Shown here piece by piece: positions 13,052 to 26,954 of a stretch of DNA of 64,000 nt (the first letter of the stretch is position 1; the number at the start of each line of letters is the position of its first letter). Source of the DNA: Bombus terrestris (taxonomy: Eukaryota > Arthropoda > Insecta > Hymenoptera > Apidae); the NCBI RefSeq assembly GCF_910591885.1, contig NC_063275.1, forward strand, positions 3,460,501-3,524,500. The letters run 5' to 3'. The translations under genes were made by a program, and so were the position numbers. Below the pieces are notes generated by a model that was not told the DNA's origin, searched no databases, and saw only the letters and a program-made list of their open reading frames with translations.

Positions 13052-15234
13052 TTAAGCAGATGCATTACTGTCATCAGAAAGATTTTCCATGGGATTGTTA
13101 GCCAAAGGGTCCAGTTCAGCAAATAAATCCAACCAGGAATTACCTTTTTTGCCAGTCTTATTTTTTTTCTAAGAAAAATATAGGAAAAATTTAATAATAG
13201 TGTTTCAGATATTTTTAATTTGATTTTGGTAAAAACAAATTTAGTTTTTGCTTACCTTATCACCCATGTTGATAGTCGGCATGCTTTTCTGTCCAATGCC
13301 AAGCGCTGCATCGCCCAAACTTTGTTTCAATATATTCGGTGGCAAAAATGTATCATGCGATATCGCATCCCACTCGTTATCAGCATTCTGTTTATCAGTG
13401 AGAATATCATTCAAAAGTACCATATTTTCGGATGCGAGGAACTGTAAAGATTGCTCTCTTGAATTTTGTTCTTCTAAGGAAGAGAAATCAGCTAGATTAA
13501 GATTTGTATCAGATTTGTCAAATATATCCATTGTTAAACTTTGTTCACCAAACTTTCTATCAAGTTCAGATGGATTTCCTTCTTGCATATTACTATGAGT
13601 GGCGTTATCTAGAATTAAATTTTCAAAAAGTTGATCGAGATTCTCCTTATATTCTATATTAGAAGTAGACTGTGAAGTAATTTCATTATTCGAGGAACTG
13701 GAATTCATGTCTAATCCTTCCAACCCTTTAATGTCTTTTGTCTCATAATCAATATCCAATAATTTTTCATCTTGTTTATCAATTTCAACTGTATTTTGTT
13801 TGGCTGGTTTTACTTCTTCAGCTTCTTCAACACTGTCATGATAATCCATGTCAAAAATTGATAACCTATGATAAAAGAAATATATTTTATCTAAAAATTC
13901 TGTTATTAACACTTTTTAAAATTTATAACTTACTTCTCTTTATCATCGAGATCATCATCACCTCCAGTTTCTTGAGCTAATTTACTTGAGGGTTCAGCTA
14001 GTTCTTTCACTACCATAAAATCATATCGTTGATAGCCTTTAAAACTGCTTGCTATTGTAGAATATGCTTGTGCAGATTTTTCAGTAAAATTTAGAAGTGT
14101 ACTCTGATATAAAACTAAAGCATGGCTAAACATATTACATCTTGCTGCTGCTAATAGATCTACCTTTTGAAGGCAATCTAAAGCCAGATTATCAAAGGCT
14201 ATTTTACCTCTGTATGAATAAAGAAATTATAAATTCAAAGCTATCTAAATGTATATAGAATTTAGATGTTAACGATAATTAACAATACATACTGTCTTAC
14301 ACATGTTTGAACTTTACGAAATCTTTCTAATTGTTTTGATGTATCAGGATCTAATTCCTGAGAAATATTTTTCATCCATGACAGAGCAGCTCTGTACTCT
14401 GTACGAGCTTTTTCCATTGCTTGGACCTTTTGCAGTGTGTCTTCAATAGCTCTTTGTCTAAATGTTTCTACTTCCTGATACAATCGTCCTAATGGTGCTC
14501 TTAATGCAAGTCTTTGTTGACCAGAATATGATAAAGATTTTCCAACTGCTGTCATCATCTTGCCAGCTCTAGTTTTATCTTGTTTACCAGCATCTTTAAG
14601 GAACCGTCCCATTGCATTTTCTTCTTGTGCAAGATCTATATAACATTTAATGGTACAATCATTTTTATTATTTTTAAATTTTTCTTTACCTTAGCTATCC
14701 CTATTTTATAGAGACTTAAATATTAATAACTTACTGCATAATCGTTCCTGATATTTGTCAATAATTCTTTGTAAATAAGAACAAGATTCCTGAATGCTAC
14801 GAAACAGTTCTAATTTGGCATCCAATTCTGCATCGGACGCTACTATACACTCATCTTCCTTTTTACCTAACTTTCGTGATAAAGCTTGTTTTGTAACCCA
14901 AAACTGATGTTGCATTTTTGTGATAGTAGAATCGTCGTGCATATTGGTCATCTGTACCCAACGATCAAAAGTATTCCCTGATATACCTGGTCCGTTTCTG
15001 TTACTAAAAATTATACCAGATAAATGTTATTACAAAAAACATTACAACGGATAATAAATAAATATAAAATAAACAACATAATATTATTTTAATTGCATGG
15101 CTAGCTATCTTATCAGTTACGTGAATGATATTCTATATTATGTATATGATAAATGATACTTTGTTTATTGTAAAATTGGCTAAACGACAATAATTCTATA
15201 GAAATTAATATCAAAACACTTACTATGTGTTCAT
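13052..15234 (-). CDS. ICA69: islet cell autoantigen 1-like protein (AH/BAR domain)
   Basis: Six exons on the minus strand: 15234-15224, 15003-14735, 14635-14293, 14209-13934, 13865-13256 and 13168-13052, giving 541 residues. The first coding exon is only 11 bases (MNT plus two bases of Tyr); it was chosen because it restores phase and has a good GTAAGT donor. Residues about 20-245 form the arfaptin-homology (BAR-like) domain, with GKKEDECIVASDAELDAKLE, DKTRAGKMM, RLALRAPLGRLYQEVETFR and ELDPDTSKQLERFRKVQT, all close to vertebrate ICA1. The acidic, Ser-rich C-terminal half ends NSWLDLFAELDPLANNP, the conserved ICA1 C-terminal motif. Family members bind Rab2 and PICK1 and act in dense-core vesicle and receptor trafficking. 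The 3-prime part of exon 3 was fixed by phase: the donor after Arg-Gln gives KVQTCVRQGKIAFDNL. Confidence 0.94.
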
Positions 15235-17713
15235 AATGGAAGACGATGGTTAAAAATACGAAATATGATTAACGCTTACAACTAAAAAGACACAAATGAT
15301 TTCTAGGTATGATTTAAAATAACAAATTACTTTATAAATATTATACTTTTTTAACACGTATGATTAAAAAGTGCTCTTTTTTTTCAATTAATTAAAATAG
15401 GCGTTTGTACTTTAATACTGATAAAAAAGCAAACACACTCTTTCCTGTCAACCTGACAGACCGAGTATACAGTTTACTATAGTTAATTGTCCACCTATGA
15501 ACTGCTTAAAGTGAGATTTTAATGGATGCGACATAACAAGGCGTATTACCAACCGAAACAAAATTTCTTAAGAACACATTAACAAAAGACAGTTTGTTTA
15601 TTATTTTACGAACTTGTAATAAAAGAAAAGATTATTAGTTTTATTAAATAAAAAAACAATTATTTGTTATAGAACTAATTTCAGACAGATTTTCCAAAAA
15701 TAATTTATTCAAAATATATGCGATTACAAATACTACTAATAAAATATCAAATTTTAGAAACTTTACTAATTTCTTAGAAAAATCATTATACTATTTCTTT
15801 ATTACCCTTTTGCAGCTAAGAAAGGATTTGATTTACAATATTTTTCACATAATTACGGGTATTTTATCGAATGAATACATTCCTCTCATTCAGACAAATC
15901 ATGGTATTAAATTATAATTACTTTAAATATAATTTAAAGAATTACAATAAATAATTTTATATTGATCATATATGTATATTGTATTAAAACAAAGCTGAAA
16001 TTATTTTTTTAATATATTACCATTTTCATAACTAATTTATCTTATTATACTAACATATTTTTAGAAAATGTAATTTTTTATTTATTATATTTTTTTATAA
16101 ATTTGATATATTCTACAAAAACGCGTGAAGTAAATTAAATTTTCGAATTTTACAATCATAACTTGTATATCACTACTTAATTCTATAATTTGAATAAATA
16201 AATGTAATAGAAAAAAATTTTGTATCGTTGTGGGCGAATAATTTATGTATTTATCCTATTTTTCTTTTTATTAGTTAGTAAGATGTAACTAATAAGATAT
16301 GCAAATAACACGTAACTAATAAGTTAACTAATAAGTTATACAAGTAATATAGTTATGCAAAATATAACAATTTACATATTATTTCTTAAATTCATAATTT
16401 AAATGAATAATTATAATAGAAAAAAGTTTGTATTTATTCGAGTGCAAATAATTTATGTCTTTGTCCTATTTCTCTTTTTTTCTTTTATTAAGCAGAGAAT
16501 ATTAAAAAGGGTCAAGTTGTTCCATCTGCTATTTCTAGGTCGTCGTGACGAGCATAGATTATGAGTAAAAACAGCAAAAAGGCAATGGCGGCTATTCTTC
16601 AGACAGTCACTGAATTTATTATGAAAAATTTCGGAAAAATGTGATCTCCGTGTCGGTTCATCGTGAACAAAATCGAGGTACGTTTTCACATTTTTATTGT
16701 CGAATTTACAATGTCGATGATCATCATACTTGGTATATTCTGATGAGATGTCACATGCAACCACATGTGGATTTGAAATTAATAGATACTTTTTTATAAA
16801 AACAACTAATCATGAAATCCAGGTATTTTTATACATATTTCAAACATTTGACGTTAAATACGATGAATATCATAAAAGACAGGTTAAAAAATTTTTCTCT
16901 TATGTCTACCGCGTTTTTATACTGTAACTTTACGAATCGAAAAAATAATAATTTACACACAATCAGTTAAAGCGTATTTTATTTGTAATATAGATAATAT
17001 GTTAATTTTGATTTTTCATTTATGTGTACATTTTTATTTTAAGATAATAATGTAAATAATATTAAGTATATTCGAAATATGTGGAATATAATGTATATTA
17101 ATAATAAAGGGATAGGAAGTTCCAACCTATTATGAAACAGATTTGAATGTTTAAAAATATAGTGGCTACTAAAAGTTTTTGCATGTACGTAGTTGTATTT
17201 TTCAATGCAGTATCTCTCTATTAGGTTTTACATTTCATTTTCATTGTATGAAATTTTTGTAGTCATATTTGGATTTAATTAATTAGTATGTAAATGTTAT
17301 AGTAAATATAATGTTGTGCAAGTAGTTTTTGTAGCCACTGTATATATTGTATTGTTATTGTGTAAGTTGTTATTTAAATATATAATTATAAGTGATAATT
17401 TATATTTTTTATATTTTTAAGTATTAATTTGATAGCACTGAAATAGATCTTTTGTTATCTATCATTGAATTGGATTGATGTATTAAAATTATATTGACTA
17501 TATTAGTTCTTACTTCACACGTTTATATTTATTGTTTTATTATTATGTTTTTATGTATAGAATAAATTATTTTTATTTACAATTGTGTTTATTTCTTTTA
17601 TTTCAAAGTTTTGTCTCCCTATCCACATAGTCATTGGATTGTTAAATAATGAATATTTTCTGTTAATACTTGGTATCTTGTTGTTGTTGTGCAATGTTAA
17701 TTAATTTCTGTAG
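15235..17713. other. divergent AT-rich intergenic region
   Basis: About 2.5 kb between the ICA69 start and the likely first visible exon of the MARVEL-like gene. It is strongly AT-rich with short local direct repeats, for example several copies of ACTAATAAG between about 16288 and 16332. Open frames here (for example minus strand 16764-16453) show no recognisable family and no splice support, so I treat the region as non-coding with two promoters. Confidence 0.45.
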
Positions 17714-19830
17714 GTGTGGCCTGAAGGCCAAGGGATGATATTGCGTGCAGAAAAGAGATGGCACACAGTATGCGTAGACAATGGCTGGCAAACGTATAAA
17801 GCAGTTGCTTAATTCAATGAGTAACGAATGGTGGTTAATAGTGGATCAAATAGGAAAGATCGGCAGGCAGGAAGGAGTAAACACTCGAGTGTGCCTAAGT
17901 AATGAGCGAGACTCGGCATCATCTTCACTCGGTTTCGGACTTGTATGCAGCCGACGAGATAGAAGTACTTCTCTTAGAAGAGATTCGTGACCTGGAACTA
18001 CCAGCCTCTGCATATTCTAGACCTGAGGACATTCAGGACTTTGATATTGGTAAGAAAATAATTTGTAAACTGCAAATATTTAGAAAGAATAGAGTATCAA
18101 CATATACATTATTTGATATTATATTAATAGCAGGCAGTAGAACAGGGGGGCAAATTAGCTCCCAACCTTTGGAGCTGGATTCACCAGGGGTCCATTCAAC
18201 GGTCCATTCATGGGACTCACATGCTAATTATCATGGTCACTATGGCTATGGTGATCACCATGGCTCTTCCTCAAATGCTTTGGCTTGGCCAAGAGCAAGT
18301 CACTTGGTACTTTATTGTGACATACAGGGGCATCTTAAAACTGCTATTGGTGTTATTAGACTTTTACTACTTGTAAGTACTATAGCATTTAGATTATTAT
18401 TTCATTTATTTATTCCTAAAACAATAAGTTACCTTAAATTGTTTACATAGATATCATCTGCAGCGTGTTTGGCAACATTATGCAGCTCCGGCACTGCCAA
18501 GGTCAGCTTATTTATGTTGCCTTTAATCGGGCGGCTGCGTTTCATGATCTTTGTAGCAGTTTTCTGTTTTTTGGTCACTGCATTGCTCCTCTTCCTTGAT
18601 ATTTCGCATGTTATATATGTTTTTCCTTTCAATTGGGCAAAATTGGTAAGTAGTCAATGATTTATCAATATTCTATTTTTAGTTAATGTTACCATCATGA
18701 TTAAAAATATAAATTTTTATATATATATTTATTAGTGGTTTAATTTTTTGACACTGATATATCTGATAGAATCCACCTCTTATAGAATGCTTGGATATTC
18801 ACTGGTATAGGCTTATCTTATGCCTTGAGTAGTGCATTATTAGCATGCTCTATATGGGAATATCACAGTGGTGGCTGGGTGCCAAAACGCACTCGATCTC
18901 AGTTGTCTGCCGCGGCAGCGCTTGGACTGTCATGTGCTATTTTAGCCTTCTTACTTTCATGGATACATGGTCGCAGTGGATCAAGTTGTAGGAGTTCAGA
19001 TAGTCGCAATCATACACCAACACAACTTTATAAGCCTGTTGACAATTCTTCCTCTTCGGGAGTAAGTAATTTTATTTCTTATCATTATTTTATAACTATA
19101 TTTAAACTATTGTCAATAATTCTAATTTTTATGTTTTTAGGTTACTCTCAAAGAGCGGAGCCCTAAGAGGCCTGCTTCATGGGCTGTCAAAAATCAACAG
19201 TCAAGGAAACAAAATATAGACAGTGATACAAACACAAATAACGGCCATCACGGCAATGATAATCATACAAAATACAAGCAAGATGCCAATAGAAAAGATC
19301 ACTGGGCTTCTGCAAGGGAACACTTCTTACATACCCAAGAAACTAACGAAGATATTCAAAGAAGCGATGTCGATATTGAAAGGAGAAGGAGAAGACGAAG
19401 AAGAGATGGTGATAGTAGTTCAGGCGATGGAAATCTAATAAGTACCAAAACCAATAGTGGTCATATTCTGGAGGATAATAAATCTAGACGGGTGCCGCGG
19501 AAATTACCTCTACAGTCGGTGGAACAATCCCGACCTTGGCCTGGTGCTGAACATAGAGGCAGTGGTTCTATGCAAATTAGAAATAAAACTTTACAAATGC
19601 CAGTGAACAATAAAGCACAGGACTATTGTGGCATAGATGAATCTAGTTCAATGCAAGTGACTCAAAATGGTTTCCACTGGGAAATGGAATGTACATCTAG
19701 CAATAGTATGGAGAAAGCAGCAGAAATAGCTATGGATCGTACTGCCATGTGGACTGGACAATGGCATCCACCACCTGATGACGTCCAACCTTGCTCTAGC
19801 AAAACTATTGATCCTTACAGCTTTGCCTGA
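17714..19830 (+). CDS. MARVEL-like four-transmembrane protein
   Basis: A 5' UTR exon begins near 17714 after a TTTCTGTAG acceptor. Coding starts at ATG 17902, the first in-frame ATG after an in-frame TAA two codons upstream. Coding exons are 17902-18049, 18134 (or 18131)-18372, 18451-18645, 18786-19061 and 19141-19830, giving about 515 residues. The N-terminus is acidic (EIEVLLLEEIRDLELP). Four hydrophobic helices follow: around GVIRLLLL-ISSAACLATL, FMIFVAVFCFLVTALLLFL, WIFTGIGLSYALSSALLACS and LGLSCAILAFLLSWI. The spacing and short loops resemble MARVEL-domain proteins of vesicle and junction membranes. A long hydrophilic C-terminal tail (about 260 residues) has a basic run RRRRRRRR and a Ser/Asn-rich disordered part. 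I infer the MARVEL family from topology rather than a diagnostic motif and cannot name an orthologue. Confidence 0.8.
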
Positions 19831-22800
19831 TTGAATTTAAAAACGCGTATACATGTGTTAGAAAATGTTGGACTCATTGCAGTGAATGACTTTTGGGAAC
19901 AGCTATGTAATACAGAAGTTTCCCTTGAAACGATAGTTTCGTAATATCATATTGAACCTTCTTTCACTGTTTGTATTAAGGAAAGGATAAAAAAGAACGG
20001 AAATATTTTATTGTCTTACCAATGAAATATTTATATTGTTTCTAAACGAATTTGTCCAAATTGAATGTGTTTAAACTTACATATGTAAAAGTCACTTTAA
20101 TGTTAAAGTAGTGCACAGTGACCATAACGTCTTTGTTATCATCTTTTAAGTCTATATTTTTCTCCTCTGTGCATAAAATGAGATTAAGTTTGGAATTAAG
20201 TTGTTAATCAGTTATTTATGCAGGTGTAGATAAATTCCAGAAAAGCTCTATATTACAATCAAGACCATGGAATAATGTCTTATGTCCAAATGTTTAAGAA
20301 TCCTATATAAAATTATTGTTGCCTTGTATATTATGCTGCCAAGAAAATAATTTCTTTTTAGTTGTCGATTTTTGACATTTTGCATTATACAACCAGACTG
20401 CCCGTCTTTGACATACAGATAATGTCATTTCATTCCAATTATATATCAAATAATAAACCTAAGTATTAACGGGATTATTTGTAAGTATAACTTATATTAG
20501 TAATTAAAGATTAAAATATTTATTTATTATTTTGTTATACTTTAATGTCAATATATTCTGTTCCCATGCATACTCAATAGTTAATAATCAGGCAAATGTA
20601 TTAATTTTATGTTTTATTACAACTGTAAATTTATGAAAATTGTTTTTTAAACAGGCAACAAGTATTTATATTCAGATTGAAAAATTAATATCAGTTTAGC
20701 ATTTCTTAATATAAGTGAATTATACAGGAAATTAGTATGCATGGAACAAGTGTTTAAATTATACTACTTCGATTATTGTTCAAAACGATATTCTTGTTGC
20801 ACGGAGATGGACGTAGAAATGTGTTTCACAAATTTAGACGAGAATTGATAAACACAAGTTATTTTCTGTAATTATACCATAATGAAATCTAGTTTTTATT
20901 AGTATTTTATACGTAAACGATTGAGTTTTATACAATTATGTAGTCTGGTAGCTTAGATAAAGTCCATCTCTATTTTTGTAAAAGGTATACGCACTATTTG
21001 CAAAAAGGGAATATAACGATCAGTAATGGTATTGCATTACTTATTTACTTTAATGAAAATCTCAAACCATTTCTAGTCCAGTACTCTTGTACAACCTTGT
21101 CTCTACCGATTCATCAGATTAAAGAGCAAAGTAATTTTTAGTACATACATATCGTATTAGAGGTACAATTCATCTTGAAAATTATCAAAAGATTGTGTTT
21201 CTTGACCGTTTGGTCCTTGAAATCTTTTTACCATACAAGTGGTACATAGAATCGGTTATATTGGGACCTCTGTTTTGTTTCACTTGATTAAGATTATTAT
21301 AATCACATAAACACAAAGAAGTAATTAATTTTGACTAGAATCATAAGTGACAGCTACTTTGTCTTTTGATACAATATTAGAATATATACATCTGGATCAG
21401 GCATCTAATTATATGTTGGCGTGTATAACGCGTCAGTTATCTAATTAATTGATTAGCATAAGGAAAAAATGCGTGTTCATATAGGATCATAAAGAAAAAA
21501 AGAGAATAGTATATATTATGGTAGCTTCGTTGTGTCAAAATATTGATGATGTTTTAATTTGGTTTTCTTGAACACAACGAAGAAATAAATGTAATTTTTC
21601 TTATACATGGTACATTACTGGTGTACTGATAAAGTGTTTAAAAAAAAATATGGATAGATTTCATGATAAAAATGTTGGGTGGAAATGTTACATGGTGCAA
21701 GATATTTAGCTTAAAAGTTTAAGTAAAATAATTAAAAAAAAATGTACGGACACTGCCAGAAGAAATATAACGCTCTTTGAGTGTCATGTATGTCGAATAA
21801 CTTTGTTACTTTTCAATAACTTAGTATCAGAGGCTTTACCTCGCTATGATTTGCAATACCTCAATAAATGAATTGTTAGACTTATATTTAGTATGTGAAT
21901 CTACAACGGTGTTTGATGTATTTCTGTATGAACTTTAATCAAAAACGCTTCAAATTATGGCACAAATAACAAAGATTAACATTAGGTTTGAACTTCAATC
22001 CATCACAATTTATTCTAGAAAGTAAACAAATAACTAAATATTACTGTTTAAACAAAGTGCAAATCTATTTCACCATTGTAACAAGATTGTTAGTTTTCTG
22101 ATAAACATACCCTTTCTTTACATTTTATAAATGACATTGATTGAAAAATAATTCTTTGATTAATTATGGAACCAGTTATTAAAATTCGTATAAATTGTCT
22201 AAAACTTTCTTCTACTACTTATTCTTCCTTCTAATCTTGGTATCACAAGTTTTTATTTCTTGTATTATGATATATTTATATAATATTTCTTTTAGGTATT
22301 TATAAATATTTTTTTACTTTATTATGAAATCAATCTAAAATCCAGAGAGGTATTTGCATTAAAAAGTAGCATGACATAGAATTTTATTAAATTTTGTTGA
22401 ACAATAGCACACACTGTACGCACAAAAGATTGTCTAGAGCTAGACAACTGCTATTGTTTTATTTTTTGCATATATGATTTAATTCCATGAATAGTTTATT
22501 ATTTAACTTGAAATATACAATAATTATTATTGAAGTTTCATATTAGTCACTTTTCCAAATACTATATAGCTTTAATAAGATTAAAATATATTTTCAATTT
22601 GATTTATCTTATTCGCTTATAAAATGATACTTTCAATTAAATATTTATAGGATTATAATGTGGTGTAGGAAATTAGAATAGATTTATTGAGTTATATTGC
22701 ATTCAAACAATATTTGGAATGGAACAGTTTAATAAGATTTGCTTATACACATTATTTTGTTTTCAACAACTATAATACTAAATAATGACAATCCGAAAGA

Positions 22801-23659
22801 GATACATGAACTACATGACACAAGAGATCTTTGGCCTAACTTTGATTCATTGGATATTACCAAAAATAAAATGTAAGAGTCCTTACAACCAAAAAAATCA
22901 ATTGCTGTAGATCCTTTGGATGTATTTCGATTCATAAATAGATATTAATATCAAGTATTGAAAGCATCATTTGTATGAAAATCTATTTCTATTAGGATGA
23001 TGCTGTCAATACTGTTAACGATAAATATGGGAATATAATAATGTTTCTATTATAGACTCATTGTGAAGGTAAAATGTTTTCTGAAACAAGGAAATATTAT
23101 TGTGAGTTGACATATGTGATTGAGTAAATTACCAAGAGTTACATTATATATTGACCTGTTGGTAATTTGTCATACTTCATTGCGATTGTTCTGGACAATA
23201 ACGATTAATGATCGAATGAACGATATAACACCTAAGTTATTATTACCGTTTATTCTTTTAAAAGTTATTTTGTACATTTAGAGATAATGAAATGAATGAC
23301 TGTTGTGTAGTATAGAGTCTATACTGTAGACTATACAAAAGTCATATGTGCGTATATTATATGTTAATTATAAAATATACTACGAAATGTTAGTAATTAG
23401 CAGCAATTTTGTTCTATGTTAATACTAAAGAATATGTGTACATTTATTAGTTACTATGTTGTAAGTATTAAGGCTCGATTGACGTCAACAACACAAATAT
23501 GCAACAATAATTAAACAAAGAAAACTATCACGCAATCGTCCGAAATACAAACGAAATTATTAAAAATATTCGCGATTAATAATCTAATACTCAATTATTA
23601 TCTTTTGCCAGTGCCAAAAAAATCATAGAATATGTGTATGTATATGCATGTATATATAT

Positions 23660-23698
<39 letters not shown>

Positions 23699-24001
23699 TG
23701 CACATGTAAACGTATCAATGTTCCATTAATTGTTGAGACTGGTGTGAGATAAATGAAAGAATGAAAAACTTTATTTGATATGTATTCTCTTAAATCAACA
23801 GTCTCCATCAATATTTTATTATATCATTTGTATTCTTTAAGGAACTTTCCTTTAGTACATATAACTTTATGAAATATTTGCATATATGCTGCTATGCTTT
23901 GACTATTTTTTATAATTATTTGTCTCGATATGTATGCAAAGAGTTTATAGATTAACATATTTTCAAGAACTAAGAACCTTATAGAGGTCAGTAATAATTT
24001 T
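19831..24001. other. long 3' UTR / convergent intergenic region
   Basis: About 4.2 kb of AT-rich sequence between two convergent genes. The first part is probably the 3' UTR of the MARVEL-like gene; AATAAA at 20452-20457 is a candidate poly(A) signal. The rest shows no coding exon I can support. A CA microsatellite lies near the right end. Confidence 0.45.
23664..23700. repeat. (CA)n microsatellite
   Basis: A run of CA dinucleotides about 30 bases long, flanked on the left by TA/TG-rich alternating purine-pyrimidine sequence and on the right by GTGTG. Alternating purine-pyrimidine tracts of this type are length-polymorphic. Confidence 0.9.
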
Positions 24002-26954
24002 TTAATTATTCATATTGCTGTTTTCTATCTCTTTCAATTTCCCAACTATGTCTTCTAACTTTTTACGTTGTACACTTTGCTTCATTCGTTTACTTTTATC
24101 TTGCGCAAAACATTGAATATCCATTGTCTTTACATAATGTAGTACAGAATTTCTTTCCAACATAAGAATGAAAAAATAAGAAAATATAGCATTTAATTCA
24201 AAAAAGTATACAAAAAAGAATGAAAGATTGTAGTAGAAGATATATATGATTAGAAAACTTACTCTTTATTCCTTGAAACTTGAAATGGGAACTAGAAGAA
24301 GATAAAATGAATAAAGCAATTAAATAAATAATTAGGAATATTTATATATTTGAATATATAGTATTGAATATTTAATTATATCTTACCTGCTGTGGAAGTC
24401 TTAATTGTTTCATGGTTGGATGTTTCCAACTGTTGTATTTCATCCAAGCATATGGAGTGTTATGTATATTTGATAATTTTGATTGTGTCATAGTATGTAC
24501 TGTAAATTGTGGATTAACAATTAATGGTCCACGTTGTAATAATTGCTGCTTTTGATAGGAATGATTGGAATAATATGGATCATATTTTGTGAAATTTTCT
24601 ACAGATGATATTGCCAAGGAATTTGCCACTGCCACTAAGAAATAATAAATATATACATACATATAATCTCATATGCTTATAAAAAATGTTAAAAAGATTA
24701 TAACAATTATAACAAACTCTTGGCTTTCTGAATATTGAGTAAAGTATCATAGTACTGTTTTTTAAATGTAACCAACTCTGTAATAGATGCAGTTTGTTGT
24801 AAAGTATTCAAGCTTTTTGATTTTGTTTGCTTCACTGCAGATCTGTATATAAATAATTTTGTTAAATAAGTTTGCTGATCATGGAAGATATTAAATTTAC
24901 ACAACAACTATATGGTACTTGTATAGTAAATTTTCTATGTAGTCCTTTTTCTCACATTCTATTGTTTGTGTTTTACTAACTACAGCATTTAAGCTCTTAT
25001 GAAGCATTTTTAACTGAGTTGGTTTTGGACAAATATGAAATGTTTCCAAGCATTTCTTTTCAATGAATTTTGTTGTATCCTCTAGTGTATTAATATTTTT
25101 AGAATTATTTGTGTTATTACTCGAAATATCTAATTGATTATTCTTTTCCAGGTTTCTTTGATCTACCAACTTGCAATGTTTGGATGTAGGAGGAACCATA
25201 TACAAAGGTTTGGTCCTAGGCAATGTTGGAAATTCTGCATTATGAAAGAAGAAACGCTTTTAATATTTGTATACATTGAATTGAAATATGTTAATGATTG
25301 ATGAATATAAAGAGCTTTATTACTGATTAAAGTCTCCTGTTCTACACGTTTTAAAAAGTTCTGCAAGCTTGTTTTAAGTTTCTTATGCACCATTAAATTC
25401 TCTTCTTCTAATGTTTGTAGTGTCATCTTTTACAAGAATTGTCATAAATTATTTAAATAATTGCTATAACTAAAAATTTCCTTTACCTGTATGTTTATTA
25501 TTGTATCTTTTCTTTCTTCTTCACAATATACAACATCCATTTTATATATATCTTGTTGAATTGCTTGTTCATTCTTTAATTCTTGTTTAAAATGTTCTTG
25601 AACTTCCATGTTAAAAATTTTATTTTTGTTCAAATTACTATACTTTTTGAAGTTTTCATTTACATCATTATGTAAAATCTCACAATTTGTTTCTGATTCT
25701 ACAAATCTATCATCATATGTTATTTTCAAATTGAAGATCTCATTCTTATTCTGTTTATTTGAAATTATGCCATTTTTATATAATTCTTTTAAACATGTAG
25801 TATCCTGTAATATCATTTTTACAATCTCTATTCCAGGATGGCTAAATTAACAATATTTTTAACAAATTAATTGTTACAAACCTGATGGAGTGCATAAGGC
25901 ACGTTAGCTATATTGCACTGATTCCAGTTATTGAATCTATCAATGGACAACTGGAAGTATTTATCATCCATTGATTTAAGAAATCTTTGTTGATAACCAG
26001 ATGTAGAATTTCGATAAAGATTAGTTTTATACAAAAGATGAGGAGTATGGAACCATTTCAATGTTGACTGAAGTTTTAATGATTCTTCTTCTTCATTAGT
26101 ATTTAATGAAAAACTTTGTTTGCTATTAACGTGAGGTTTTATATATGGAATATTGTAGTTCAATGTATCATACATATAATTCACATGATTATGAATTGTT
26201 GAAATTTCATTAGGAGGAAAACCTTTGAACACTTCAGGTACTGAAGATACAAATTTTTCATGCAATTCAAGATTTTGAGATGTGTCAAGTAAAATATTTT
26301 GGTTTAGATGAATTTCTGAGTCTTCATTCAATATTTCTGTATTAGCTTCTTCAGGTGTCATGGTAATTCTAAAAAATAAACTTGTAATTAAAAATTATAA
26401 AAAAATAATAAAAATTAATTTAATAAAAGTCATACTTTTGACACAATGACTTGTTATTAGGTGCTTTAATAAATTCAGTAATTTTAAATATCAGATTTCT
26501 TATTTTATCATTTGAGACTCCTTTTGGTAACGGTACTATAGAAATTATCTGTTGTTGTAAGTCGCTATCCAAATTTTCAGATAATATAAGTAAAGCTCTT
26601 AATACACGTTCATATGCAATTATACCATCATTAGGATGGTACATACTTAGCAATTGATTTATTGCTTTAATAATATTCGTGCCTTTTGAACTTTGCTGTA
26701 AGGCAGTCCATGGAAAATTTTCAAATGTGGAAGTAATATTTACCATGGGATTCCTATTTTCCGTAATTGCTAAAACAAAGAATGAACCTTTTTTAGGTAG
26801 TGGTTTCACAAATCTTAATGGGTTTTCGGTTTATTTTATGCCATTTCTATTATAGGATTACATATAAAATATATCTATTACTACTATTATAAATATTATT
26901 ATTATACATCAAATAACATTGTTACTTACTATTAGAAGAGCTTTTTATTTCCAT
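24002..26954 (-). CDS. unrecognised 744-residue protein, ten exons
   Basis: Exons on the minus strand: 26954-26926, 26813-26436, 26368-25882, 25825-25487, 25426-25275, 25215-24919, 24842-24718, 24634-24387, 24291-24263 and 24152-24002. Phases agree throughout and the sum is 745 codons including stop. Three joins are weaker: the donor of exon 1 (AA|GTAACA), the acceptors of exons 4 and 6, and the donor of exon 7 (A|GTTTGT), beyond which the frame would stop 8 bases later. Residues about 10-135 form a compact, helical-looking domain (NPMVNITSTFENFPWTAL ... SNDKIRNLIFKITEFI). The middle is Asn/Glu-rich; exons 5-7 look helical and coiled-coil-like (LQTLEEENLMVHKKLKTSL); the C-terminus is basic. 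No motif identifies the family. It starts 582 bp from the divergent secreted-protein gene. Exons 8-10 could in principle be a separate small gene. Confidence 0.7.

Noticed and set aside
16453..16764. 103-codon minus-strand frame
   Set aside because: No recognisable domain, no splice context, and it lies in AT-rich divergent intergenic DNA; possible but unsupported.
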